From NCBI GenBank assembly GCA_017883235.1, contig JADGNY010000066.1, positions 1 through 37,522 of the forward strand: a stretch of 37,522 nt of DNA, in the 5' to 3' direction. A program made the position numbers and the translations under genes. This stretch comes from Thermoanaerobaculia bacterium (GTDB lineage: Bacteria; Acidobacteriota; Thermoanaerobaculia; Gp7-AA8). Positions 15,612-23,146 of the stretch are shown here, piece after piece; the stretch's first letter is position 1; each line of letters starts with the position of its first letter. Under the pieces are notes generated by a model, which saw nothing but the letters and a program-made list of their open reading frames with translations, did no database searches and was not told the origin of the DNA.

Positions 15612-16307
15612 ATGCGTGTCCTGGTGGTTGAAGACGAAGTCGATGTTGCTCGGTTCATTCGCAAGGGGCTGGTCGAGCAATCGTATGCGGTCGACGTGGC
15701 ACCGGACGGCGAGCGTGCGCTGTACATGGCCCGGCTGAACACGTACGACGCCGCCATCCTCGATCTGCTCATCCCTGCTCCCGACGGTCTCGATGTCTGC
15801 CGGACGCTGCGCGCGGACGGCTCGACGATGCCCATCCTGTTTCTGACCGCGCGTGGAAGCGTCGACGCCAAGATCGCCGGGCTCGATGCCGGCGGCGACG
15901 ATTACCTGGCCAAGCCGTTCGAGTTCGAGGAGTTGCTGGCCCGCCTCCGGGCCTTGCTGCGCCGCACCGGCACGAAGCTGATGCCGGTGATCACCATCGG
16001 CGACCTCGAGATCGACACGCGGTCCCATCGCGTGCGATTCGAAGGTCAGACGCTGGCCCTGACCACGAAGGAGTACGCGATCATCGAGTTTCTTGCGCAC
16101 AACTCGGGACGCGTGATCTCGCGCCAGGAGCTGTCCGAGCACGTCTGGAACGCGGAATACGATCCGTTCTCGAACGTCATCGAGGTCTACATCAACCGCC
16201 TGCGCCGCCACCTCGCAAAGGTGTCGGAGACCAGGCTGATCCAGACGGTCCGCGGAGAGGGCTACATGCTGCAGGTAGACGCCGCGGCGCCTGCGGCACG
16301 ACACTAG
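15612..16307 (+). CDS. OmpR/PhoB-type response regulator
   Basis: A 231-residue transcription factor: receiver domain (about 1-115) with acidic pocket E7/D8, phospho-acceptor D51 (AAILDLLIP), a Thr-Ala pair at FLTA and K101 (AKPF), then a winged-helix DNA-binding domain (about 128-225: IDTRSHRVRFEGQTLALTTK, NVIEVYINRLRRHL, TVRGEGYML). It belongs to the subgroup that often controls metal or efflux responses (CusR/CopR-like), but the signal is not known. It is encoded 5 bp upstream of its sensor kinase and divergent from the PepSY-efflux operon, which it most likely regulates. Confidence 0.95.
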   Translation: MRVLVVEDEVDVARFIRKGLVEQSYAVDVAPDGERALYMARLNTYDAAILDLLIPAPDGLDVCRTLRADGSTMPILFLTARGSVDAKIAGLDAGGDDYLAKPFEFEELLARLRALLRRTGTKLMPVITIGDLEIDTRSHRVRFEGQTLALTTKEYAIIEFLAHNSGRVISRQELSEHVWNAEYDPFSNVIEVYINRLRRHLAKVSETRLIQTVRGEGYMLQVDAAAPAARH

Positions 16308-16312
16308 AGCGG

Positions 16313-17689
16313 ATGTTTCATTCCGTTCGTGCCCGCCTGACGCTCTGGTACACGGCCATCCTGGCGCTGGTGCTGATCATCTTCAGCGCGGTGAGCTATG
16401 TGCTGCTGGCGCGCGCGATCCGCGCCGAGAACGATGCCTCGCTTGCCGATACGGCGCACGAGTTCGCGGCTGCATTCGATCCCGGAGACCGCTCCCGCGG
16501 GCGCGACGAACTGCTCGATCTCCGCTACAGCGACCGCGAGATCATGGTGTTGTCGCCGGCGGGCGCGCTGGTCGAGGCATCGAAATCGAGGATCGGGCCG
16601 GAGGAGAAGAAACGAATCGAAGCGTTCGTCCGCGCCGGAGGCAAAGGCTCTTACACCATCCTCGGCGGCGAGGAAAGCGACGGCGTCCGCATCATCGCCA
16701 CGCCGATCAACGTCGTCGGCAGGCGTTACACGGTCGTGGTGGCGAGCAGCCTCAGCGAGCAGGCAGACCGTCTCCAAAGCGCGGCCCACGCCGTGTTCCT
16801 CGGCATTGCTGTGGCGCTCCTCGTTGCGGCGGCGGGCGGATATCTGCTGGCCAGAAAGAGCCTCGCGCCGGTGACGATGATGAGCCTGAAGGCGCGGCAG
16901 ATCGGCGCGGAGACGCTCGACGAGCGGATCGAGATCGGCAATGACCGCGACGAGCTGGGGTTCCTCGCCGCGACGCTCAACGGCCTCCTCGAGCGGCTGC
17001 AGCTGGCGTTCGAATCGCAGCGGCGCTTCATGGCCGACGCGTCCCACGAGCTGCGCACGCCGATCGCGATCATCCAGGGTGAGGCGGATGTGGCGCTGGC
17101 CCGCGACCGGGATGCCGTCGATTATCGCGAGAGCATCGAGGTGATGCAGAGGGCGGCGCGGAAGCTGACGCGCATCGTCCAGAACCTTTTCCTTCTGGCG
17201 CGCGGCGATGCCGGCCGCTATCCGATGTCGATCACGCGCTTCTACGTGGGAGACGTGGTCGCCGACTGCGTCCGGGGAATGCGGAGCGTGGCCCAGGCGC
17301 GCGGCGTCGCGCTCACCTCTTCGGCTCCCGAGGATATGGTGATCGTGGCCGATGAAGAGTTGATCAATCGGCTGGTTCTGAACCTCGTCGAGAACGCGGT
17401 GAAGTTCACACCCGAGGGAGGGAGAGTGCACGTGGACGTGCAAACCGAGTACGGCGCCTGCGCGATTCGCGTGACCGACACCGGCATCGGCATCCCTCCC
17501 GCCGATCAGGAAAGGATCTTCGAGCGCTTTTTTCGCGGCGACCGCGCCCGACCCCAGAACGCGGGCGGCGCCGGCCTCGGCCTTCCCATCGCGCGCTGGA
17601 TCGCCGAGGTGCATGGCGGCCAGCTGCAGCTCGAGCGTTCCGATGCGGGGGGAAGCGTGTTCGTGGCCACGCTGCCGTGGGGGACGTGA
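16313..17689 (+). CDS. HAMP-domain sensor histidine kinase
   Basis: A 458-residue membrane kinase, partner of the regulator just upstream. Membrane segments lie at about residues 10-35 and 160-180 and enclose a periplasmic sensor domain of about 125 residues. A HAMP linker follows (ARKSLAPVTMM ... GNDRDELGFLAATLNGLLER). Next come the dimerisation/phosphoacceptor helix with H245 in ADASHELRTPIAI, then N-box (NLVENAVKFTPEGG), G1 (DTGIGIPPADQERIFERFFR) and G2 (GGAGLGLPIARWIAEVHGG). The layout matches the CusS-like class. All catalytic motifs are intact. Confidence 0.95.
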   Translation: MFHSVRARLTLWYTAILALVLIIFSAVSYVLLARAIRAENDASLADTAHEFAAAFDPGDRSRGRDELLDLRYSDREIMVLSPAGALVEASKSRIGPEEKKRIEAFVRAGGKGSYTILGGEESDGVRIIATPINVVGRRYTVVVASSLSEQADRLQSAAHAVFLGIAVALLVAAAGGYLLARKSLAPVTMMSLKARQIGAETLDERIEIGNDRDELGFLAATLNGLLERLQLAFESQRRFMADASHELRTPIAIIQGEADVALARDRDAVDYRESIEVMQRAARKLTRIVQNLFLLARGDAGRYPMSITRFYVGDVVADCVRGMRSVAQARGVALTSSAPEDMVIVADEELINRLVLNLVENAVKFTPEGGRVHVDVQTEYGACAIRVTDTGIGIPPADQERIFERFFRGDRARPQNAGGAGLGLPIARWIAEVHGGQLQLERSDAGGSVFVATLPWGT

Positions 17690-17696
17690 GGTTGAA

Positions 17697-17824
17697 GGAG
17701 CGCTGGCGTCTCGCCGGCTGGCCCGGAGGCGTCTCGCCTCCGGTCTGGCAAGACTCCATACATTCGCTGGCACCTCCTCAGCGGCGAGACGCCGCTGAGC
17801 CAGCCGGCGAGACGCCAGCGCTCC
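17697..17824. repeat. Structured repeat, copy 3
   Basis: Same element and orientation as the copies at 7957-8087 and 9060-9163: GGAGCGCTGGCGTC outer arm, inner hairpins CGGAGGCGTCTCGCCTCCG and AGCGGCGAGACGCCGCT, and inverted right arm. The inner hairpins carry compensating base changes relative to copy 1 (GGGGGCG/CGCCCCC versus GGAGGCG/CGCCTCC), which suggests that the folded structure is kept. It fills the convergent gap between the sensor kinase and the Omp85-like gene, 7 bp after the kinase stop, so it could also act as a terminator. Confidence 0.88.
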
Positions 17825-17832
17825 GTCGCTGA

Positions 17833-19449
17833 TCAGAACGCCTGCATCGTGGAGATTGACCACACAGGACCCCGCCGGTTCAGCGGGCTGGCATTCAGCG
17901 CGTACGCCCAATCGATTCGGATGAGGGCCGATTCGTAGCGGGCGATGCCGATGCGCAGACCGGCTCCGACGTCGCTCTTCATCCCTCGGAAGCGGCCATC
18001 GACAGCCTGGCCTGAATCGGCGAAGACGGCGATGCCCGGCCCGAAGATCTGCAACAGCTCGCGGCCGAGGAAGAGACGATGCTCGACGTTGACGATCAGA
18101 CGCCGGCTCCCTTCGAAGGCAAAGTCGGGATATGCCCGCAAGCCGCTCTGGCCGTCGGCGAGGAACTGTACATCGCGGTCGAGTTGCCACCCGAGGTCGA
18201 GGCGGACACGGGCTACGAAGGCCTGCGGATAGCGCGTCTGGAAACGGGTGACGGCGCGCCCGTCGAGCGAGACGATCGTGTTGCGGTCATGCGGCGCGCG
18301 CGTCGATGCGCTGATCTGGCCGATGACGAAGGAATGGCTGTTGAAGGCGTAGCCCATCCCCTCGCTGGCGCGGAGACGAACGGTCAGCGCGTTGTTTCCC
18401 GAACGCCGCGGCGAAATCGCGGCATGCACGCTGGTGAAGCGGCCGAGGTTGAAGTCCTGTTCCTCCAGATCGCGGTCGACATAGTCGAGTTTCACGAAGC
18501 GGAAACCGGCCGACTCGTAGCCGATGTCGAGGAATCGGAAATGGCGCCCGCCAGGGATGACGTCGTTCGCCCGGCCCGGGAGATGCGAGAACGTGTCGTC
18601 GAGAAGATCGATGCCGCCGACGATGCTCGACCTGCCATTCGGATCGGCATGCAGAACGTGCGAGTGCGACAACGCCAGCTCTCTATGCTCCCGCCGGAAC
18701 CGTGCGGCGACCTCTCCCTGTTGAAAGATCCGCTCATTTTGAAGCACGTGATCGAGGAGCACGCTCGCCGTCCATGCCGTCGTGTACGAGAAGAAGGGCC
18801 GCTCCAGAGCGAGCTTCTCCTCATCGCCGTCCGAGTTCTTCGCGTAGAGCGCGTCGAGATTCCAGTAGGGCCCCAACGCCGCCGGATGCAGAAGCTCGAT
18901 GGCGTTCCCGTCCCGCTCGACGCCGCGCTCGTGGCGCAGTTGCAGCTCGCCGCCGGTACCGAAGAGATCCTTCTGCGTGAGGTTGACGTCGTAGGCGGCA
19001 ACCCCGCCGTCATTGGAGAAATCGCCGTCGATATTCGTGGTCCAGGAGTCCCGCGTCACGACGGCGACGTCGACTACGCCATCGTGCGGCGGCGACGCGG
19101 TGACCGATGCACTCACGAGAAAGTCGAAGAGGCGCAGGTTGCGCTCCGTCTCTTCGAGCTTGACGGGATCGTACGGATCACCTTCGCGAAAGAGCAGAAA
19201 GCGGCGCAGAAGCGCCGCACGGGTCTGGATGTGAAGGAGGTTTGCGACTCGGTAAAAACCGCCGGACGCCTCCGCGGAATCGAAGATCGGGCGGGCGTCG
19301 ACGGTGATGCGTCCGATGCGAAGGGGTTCGCCGGCCATGAGGACGCCGCTCGATGTGAGAGCGAGAATCAACGCGGCGCACAGTCGTTTCACGGGATGCT
19401 GGTTAACAGATCGGAGGTGAAGCGGAGGTGAAGAGAGCTCAGCGCTCAC
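17833..19449 (-). CDS. Omp85/BamA-like outer membrane beta-barrel protein
   Basis: An outer-membrane protein of 538 residues counting from a GTG at 19449 that has a GGAG ribosome site; a GTG at 19392 (VKRLCAALILALTSSGVLMAG) would give a more standard signal peptide, so the start is uncertain. After the signal come a POTRA-like segment (about 75-140: LLRRFLLFREGDPYDPVKLE and VVDVAVVTRDSW) and a C-terminal barrel with many aromatic-ended strands. The signature GQSGLRAYPDFAFEG and the region near the end (GAGLRIGIARY ... IRIDWAYAL) fit the Omp85 (surface antigen D15) family. It may insert or export a protein or act as a patatin-less secretion channel. It is the last gene of an operon with the PstS-like protein and the porin. 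Confidence 0.82.
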   Translation of the reverse strand: MSAELSSPPLHLRSVNQHPVKRLCAALILALTSSGVLMAGEPLRIGRITVDARPIFDSAEASGGFYRVANLLHIQTRAALLRRFLLFREGDPYDPVKLEETERNLRLFDFLVSASVTASPPHDGVVDVAVVTRDSWTTNIDGDFSNDGGVAAYDVNLTQKDLFGTGGELQLRHERGVERDGNAIELLHPAALGPYWNLDALYAKNSDGDEEKLALERPFFSYTTAWTASVLLDHVLQNERIFQQGEVAARFRREHRELALSHSHVLHADPNGRSSIVGGIDLLDDTFSHLPGRANDVIPGGRHFRFLDIGYESAGFRFVKLDYVDRDLEEQDFNLGRFTSVHAAISPRRSGNNALTVRLRASEGMGYAFNSHSFVIGQISASTRAPHDRNTIVSLDGRAVTRFQTRYPQAFVARVRLDLGWQLDRDVQFLADGQSGLRAYPDFAFEGSRRLIVNVEHRLFLGRELLQIFGPGIAVFADSGQAVDGRFRGMKSDVGAGLRIGIARYESALIRIDWAYALNASPLNRRGPVWSISTMQAF

Positions 19450-19924
19450 GTACCGGATACTCCAGGTCGGCCGGCGGCTTTCGATCGATGGTCAGGACGA
19501 CGAGACTCGGTTCGACCGCGGCCGGCGTCATCAGGAGAAATCCGATGGCGTCAGGGTTCGCGGTGACCGCCTTTTCCATCGCCTCGCTACTGTTCATGAC
19601 CCGAGGGGCGGCGGCGGCACGTCCCCGAAAGACGGCGCCGAGCCACCACTGCGAATAGTCGATGTCGGACATCCGGATGAGACGGTCAAGGAAGACATGC
19701 CCCTCCGGCGTTTCCGCCGGCCGCACGAAAAGGACGATGTGATGTCCGTTGCTCCAGCGGCTGATCTCGCCGAGAAAGATGCGGCGAAGATCGCCGGCCG
19801 AAACGTCGCGGATCGGATTCTTCGCTGAGACGAGAAACGAAACGCTCGGATGAAACGTCTCCGCCGCCTTCGCGGTCGACACGAGAAGGAGAAGGATCGC
19901 GATCGACAGCCTGTACATTCGCAT
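19439..19924 (-). CDS. PstS-like periplasmic substrate-binding protein
   Basis: A 161-residue secreted protein. The start at 19924 (MRMYRLSIAILLLLVSTAKA) is set by a clear signal peptide and lies 5 bp after the porin stop; a longer upstream frame overlaps the porin gene and is not real. The mature part resembles a shortened PBP-like domain of phosphate-binding proteins: VSFLVSAKNPIRDVSAGDLR (NP..I/L...L..IF.G), IFLGEISRWSNGHHIVLFVR and PDAIGFLLMTP. Full PstS proteins are about twice this length, so this is a single-domain relative, the kind often found beside porins and sensor kinases rather than with an ABC permease. Its frame overlaps the start of the Omp85-like gene by about 11 bases. Confidence 0.82.
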   Translation of the reverse strand: MRMYRLSIAILLLLVSTAKAAETFHPSVSFLVSAKNPIRDVSAGDLRRIFLGEISRWSNGHHIVLFVRPAETPEGHVFLDRLIRMSDIDYSQWWLGAVFRGRAAAAPRVMNSSEAMEKAVTANPDAIGFLLMTPAAVEPSLVVLTIDRKPPADLEYPVRER

Positions 19925-19929
19925 GACGA

Positions 19930-21018
19930 TCAGAAGGCGATAGCAAGCTCGACGCGGACGAGATGCCGGGCGGTGCGCGGTTCCGGAACCAGTTGCGACC
20001 GAAACTCGCTCTTGAAGACCAATCGCGGCGAGATGTCCCAACGAACGCCGGCGGACCAGGCGTTCAGATTCTGTACATCGCTCAGATACTGTTCGCCGGG
20101 TGCGACCGTCTGATGGTCCAGCAGCACGTATGGACGGAGCGGCTTCCACCGCCCGTGCGGCCGGTACGAACCGAGCAGATACCAGCCGTGCGTGACGAAT
20201 TCATTCGGCCCTCCTACGTCCGAGTGAACCATCCGTGCCAATTCGCCACGAAATTCGACGCCGCCTCGAACGAACGAGGAGAAAAGCGTGGCATCGAGCT
20301 CACGCAACGTCTCGCCCCTCAGCCGAATGCGTCCCGCGTAGCCGGACGCGCCGGCCTGGAAACCGGTCAGGACGTCGGGAGCCACACTCACGACGACGAG
20401 ACCGGCCGGCGAGATCCCCCGCCGAAGGAGGGGTTGAATGTCGTCGCGTTCGGTCCCTCGGGCTCCGCCAAGGCCGACGCCATATTCGGCTCCGAGCGAG
20501 CCGGGCACGCGGCCCGATGCCCACGCACCGTCGAAATGGAGGGGCCAGGCGCCATGCTGCGATTCCCGGCGGGCGATGGCAGGAACGTCGATCGGCGTCT
20601 GTAGAAAGAGGCTGCGGTGCTCGCGCTCGTTCCACTGGATGATGCCCGTGTGGATCTGGCCGATCTCGAGCCGCAGCCGGTCGGAGGGATTGAACGTCGC
20701 GTAGAAGCGCTCCAGATTGAGCTCGAACCGGTGCGTCAGCGGACGATCGCTCCCCGAGTTGGGGGTGCTCTTGACCAGCACTTCACCGAGGAACGACCAG
20801 TCGCCGCCGAGCTGCGATGAGGCATAGAGATCGACCTCTCCGGTTTGATGATCCTTCCCCTGACCCGTCGGATGGCTCAGGACGATGTCGGCGAACGCCC
20901 CGAGACGAAAGGCCGGGAAGTGGCCCGAGGCAGGAGGAGGCGCATCGTCGGCCCGGGACGAAGTTGCGAATGTGAGACTGACGATGATCGCGAGAGCCGC
21001 ACCGATTCGCCGGTTCAT
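19930..21018 (-). CDS. Porin-like outer membrane protein
   Basis: A 362-residue protein with a signal peptide (MNRRIGAALAIIVSLTFATS, cut near SRA) and a mature part of alternating amphipathic strands ending in a terminal aromatic (VRVELAIAF), as expected of an outer-membrane barrel. Phrases such as GEVDLYASSQLGGDWSFLGE, RFELNLERFYATFNPSDRLR and LEIGQIHTGIIQWN look like the family of uncharacterised porins that share operons with PBP-domain proteins. It is the first gene of the operon porin, binding protein, Omp85-like. A role in uptake or sensing of a small anion such as phosphate is a guess from the neighbour. Confidence 0.75.
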   Translation of the reverse strand: MNRRIGAALAIIVSLTFATSSRADDAPPPASGHFPAFRLGAFADIVLSHPTGQGKDHQTGEVDLYASSQLGGDWSFLGEVLVKSTPNSGSDRPLTHRFELNLERFYATFNPSDRLRLEIGQIHTGIIQWNEREHRSLFLQTPIDVPAIARRESQHGAWPLHFDGAWASGRVPGSLGAEYGVGLGGARGTERDDIQPLLRRGISPAGLVVVSVAPDVLTGFQAGASGYAGRIRLRGETLRELDATLFSSFVRGGVEFRGELARMVHSDVGGPNEFVTHGWYLLGSYRPHGRWKPLRPYVLLDHQTVAPGEQYLSDVQNLNAWSAGVRWDISPRLVFKSEFRSQLVPEPRTARHLVRVELAIAF

Positions 21019-21042
21019 GACGATGAATCTACCGCATTCCCG

Positions 21043-22617
21043 CTATTTCACCGTGAACATCGCGTGCGCCAGCAGGGGGTCGTTGCCGTAGTAGATCTTC
21101 AGATTCTGTCCCTTGTCGCTCACGGTCAGCGACGAGATGCGCCAGACGCCGCGCGCGAAGTTGGCCTGGAGGCGAATCGTGCCGATGAAGGTGGTGGCAT
21201 CCTTTTGCAGGAAAGAGAAGAACTGGCCGCTGGAACTGGGGCCGGGCCCGACGATCTGCGCGCTCACCCCGCCAACGCCGCAAGCGTCATCCGCGAGGAC
21301 TGCCGTGACGTCGATGACCGGCTCGTCGCGGCCCATGATGATCTCCGTACGGCTCAGCGCCACTCCCTGCAGCGCGGGCGGCGCGTTGTTGCAACTGTCG
21401 CCCGTGATGTTGAGGCGGACGGCGGCCACGGCCGGATTGTCACCGCGCACGGAGTTGAAGTTTGTGGCGTTGTCCTGAAGCTGCACCTGGTCGAGGGTCC
21501 AGTCACCACAGTCGATGCATTGGGGCGGGGCGATGTCGCATTGCCAGACGTCGGTCGTCCCCTTCTGGCAGCCGACGCCGATGCGCGCCAGCTTCGACGG
21601 ACTGAGGAAGACGGCGGTGACGAGATGAACACCCGACTTGTCGTCCTGCGCGTCGACGAAGAGCGTGTCGTGCTCGCCGATCCGCATGGCCCGGCGGTCC
21701 AGCCAGACGTTGCGCAGAGTCGGCGGGGTCCCGTCGGATGCCGATGAGATGACTTTCAGCGTCGCCGACGGCGGAAGAGTTCCCTGCGCGAAGCTGAGCG
21801 TGACCGAATTCGTGGCCAGGTCGCTCAGCGTCAGAAAGCTCACCTTCCAGATTCCATCCTCTGCCTGTTCGGCGATGTGGATGCGGCTGAGGTAGCGCAT
21901 GGTCTCGCCGTCGCGTTGTTGTGCGAAACCTTGCACTGCCTTGCCGTTGGGACTGGTCAGCGTGCCGGAGATGCCGCGGATGCCGGAGAGGTCGTCGGTG
22001 GCGGTGATGATGAGCGTGGTGTCGCCTCCGTCCTGCACCTGGGGAGGATCGAACGCGATCGAGAGAAGCTGCGGCGGCGTGGTGTCGGAGTTCGGATCGT
22101 GCGGATCGTTCGTCGAAGTCTTCGGCTGCGTGCTGGAAGGCTGGGTGGACGGCGACGTCGTCGACGGCTTCGAGCTGAAGGCATTCATGATCGGCTGGAG
22201 AAGCTTGCTGATCGTCGACTGCGGCTTCACCGGCGGTGGCGGCGTCTTCGTGGTCGTCGCATTCGCATGCGCCGTCCCGTTCGACGTCACCGGAGTGGGC
22301 GGCTTCGGCACACCGAGCGCGAGCAACTCGCGAAGCTTCTGCGCGCGCGAGATCGAAGCGGACGACGATGTCTTCGGCGTTGGCGTCGGCGGGAACGTGC
22401 CGCTTGCGCCATCGGCCGGAAGAGGGACGAAGCTGGTTCGTTGCGCGTGTGCGCCTCCAGCTGTTCCGCCCGGCGCCAGCCGCGCCGGCGCATCTGCCGT
22501 TTCGGTGGTGGTCCTGACCGAGTACGAGCGAACGCGCACGACCAGCGCCGCCGCGAAGGCCACGGTCAGAAGCGTCATGAAAACGGACAGGAATGAGATC
22601 TGGACTGGCCGGCGCAC
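21043..22617 (-). CDS. Membrane-anchored protein with repeated Ig-like domains
   Basis: About 524 residues. The start is taken as GTG 22617 because GAAGG lies 7 bases upstream, right after the apaG stop; a TTG at 22638 inside apaG is the alternative. The N-terminus is a single membrane anchor (VQISFLSVFMTLLTVAFAAALVV). A long low-complexity stretch rich in Thr, Pro and Ser runs to about residue 180 (cell-wall or periplasm spanning). Then come three similar beta domains of about 100 residues, each opening with a pattern like TPPQLLSIAFDPPQVQDGGD, TPPTLRNVWLDRRAMRIGEH and APPALQGVALSRTEIIMGRD. The third and second domains hold paired Cys residues (CIDCGDW; SCNNAPP; DDACGVGG). I do not know the function; adhesion or envelope scaffolding is a guess. 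Confidence 0.75.
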   Translation of the reverse strand: MRRPVQISFLSVFMTLLTVAFAAALVVRVRSYSVRTTTETADAPARLAPGGTAGGAHAQRTSFVPLPADGASGTFPPTPTPKTSSSASISRAQKLRELLALGVPKPPTPVTSNGTAHANATTTKTPPPPVKPQSTISKLLQPIMNAFSSKPSTTSPSTQPSSTQPKTSTNDPHDPNSDTTPPQLLSIAFDPPQVQDGGDTTLIITATDDLSGIRGISGTLTSPNGKAVQGFAQQRDGETMRYLSRIHIAEQAEDGIWKVSFLTLSDLATNSVTLSFAQGTLPPSATLKVISSASDGTPPTLRNVWLDRRAMRIGEHDTLFVDAQDDKSGVHLVTAVFLSPSKLARIGVGCQKGTTDVWQCDIAPPQCIDCGDWTLDQVQLQDNATNFNSVRGDNPAVAAVRLNITGDSCNNAPPALQGVALSRTEIIMGRDEPVIDVTAVLADDACGVGGVSAQIVGPGPSSSGQFFSFLQKDATTFIGTIRLQANFARGVWRISSLTVSDKGQNLKIYYGNDPLLAHAMFTVK

Positions 22618-22627
22618 GCGGACACCT

Positions 22628-23011
22628 TCAGTTGACAACGCCCGGAACAGCGAGAGTGAAGGGTGCGATTTCCGCCCGGAAGGTCTCTCCGCTGGTCAGA
22701 CGCATCATGTAACCGCCCTGCATCGAGCCCATCGACGTCCGCAGCGGGCAGAAACTGGTGTACTCGAATGAAGCACCCGGCTGCAACAACGGCGTCTCAC
22801 CGACCACGCCGGCACCCTGCACCCGCTCCACGTTTCCGTCGGAATCGGTGATGACCCATTCCCGGCTGATGAGCTGCGCCGCCTCGGCGCCGTCGTTCGA
22901 GATGACCACGTGATACGCGAAGAAGTAGTAGCTCTCCTTCGGATCGCTCCGCTCCTCGACGTACATGCTCTCGACCTGGATGCGGATATCGCGTGTGGTG
23001 ATGTCTGACAT
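22628..23011 (-). CDS. apaG: ApaG family protein
   Basis: A 127-residue single-domain cytosolic protein of the ApaG/DUF525 fold (fibronectin-III-like). Characteristic stretches: RIQVESMYVEERSDPKESYY, FAYHVVISNDGAEAAQLISR, EWVITDSDGNVERVQGAGVV, GETPLLQPGASFEYTSFCPL and GSMQGGYMMR. The role is unclear; in enterobacteria it is linked to Co2+ resistance and Mg2+ efflux, and it sits with the ApaH hydrolase there. No apaH is seen here. The ATG is about 12 bp from a dense GGTTGCTTGGTTGC repeat region, and no Shine-Dalgarno is visible. Confidence 0.95.
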   Translation of the reverse strand: MSDITTRDIRIQVESMYVEERSDPKESYYFFAYHVVISNDGAEAAQLISREWVITDSDGNVERVQGAGVVGETPLLQPGASFEYTSFCPLRTSMGSMQGGYMMRLTSGETFRAEIAPFTLAVPGVVN

Positions 23012-23022
23012 TTGGGTTTCTT

Positions 23023-23146
23023 GGTAGCTGGGTTGCTTGGTTGCTGAGTTGCCGGCTTCTCAGTTGCCAGTGACTTTATCATTCAGCGCCGCTTGTTCCG
23101 GCAACCAAGCGACTCAGCGACTCAGCAACCCAGCAACCTAGCAACC
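23023..23146. repeat. Inverted GCAACTCAGCAACC-type repeats between apaG and the DUF4403 gene
   Basis: On one side (23023-23068) are GGGTTGCTTGGTTGCTGAG units; on the other (23101-23146) the inverted form GCAACCAAGCGACTCAGCG and CAGCAACCCAGCAACCTAGC. About 32 bp lie between. The two genes are divergent, so both 5' leaders are made of this repeat. The DUF4403 ATG follows the last unit with no gap, so the repeat takes the place of a normal ribosome site. Confidence 0.8.

Noticed and set aside
16304-18190. Minus-strand frame (628 codons) opposite the sensor kinase
   Set aside because: Antisense shadow that also crosses a structured repeat; the kinase motifs on the plus strand are complete.
18079-19431. 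Plus-strand frame (450 codons) opposite the Omp85-like gene
   Set aside because: Antisense shadow; the minus strand has signal peptide, POTRA-like and barrel features.
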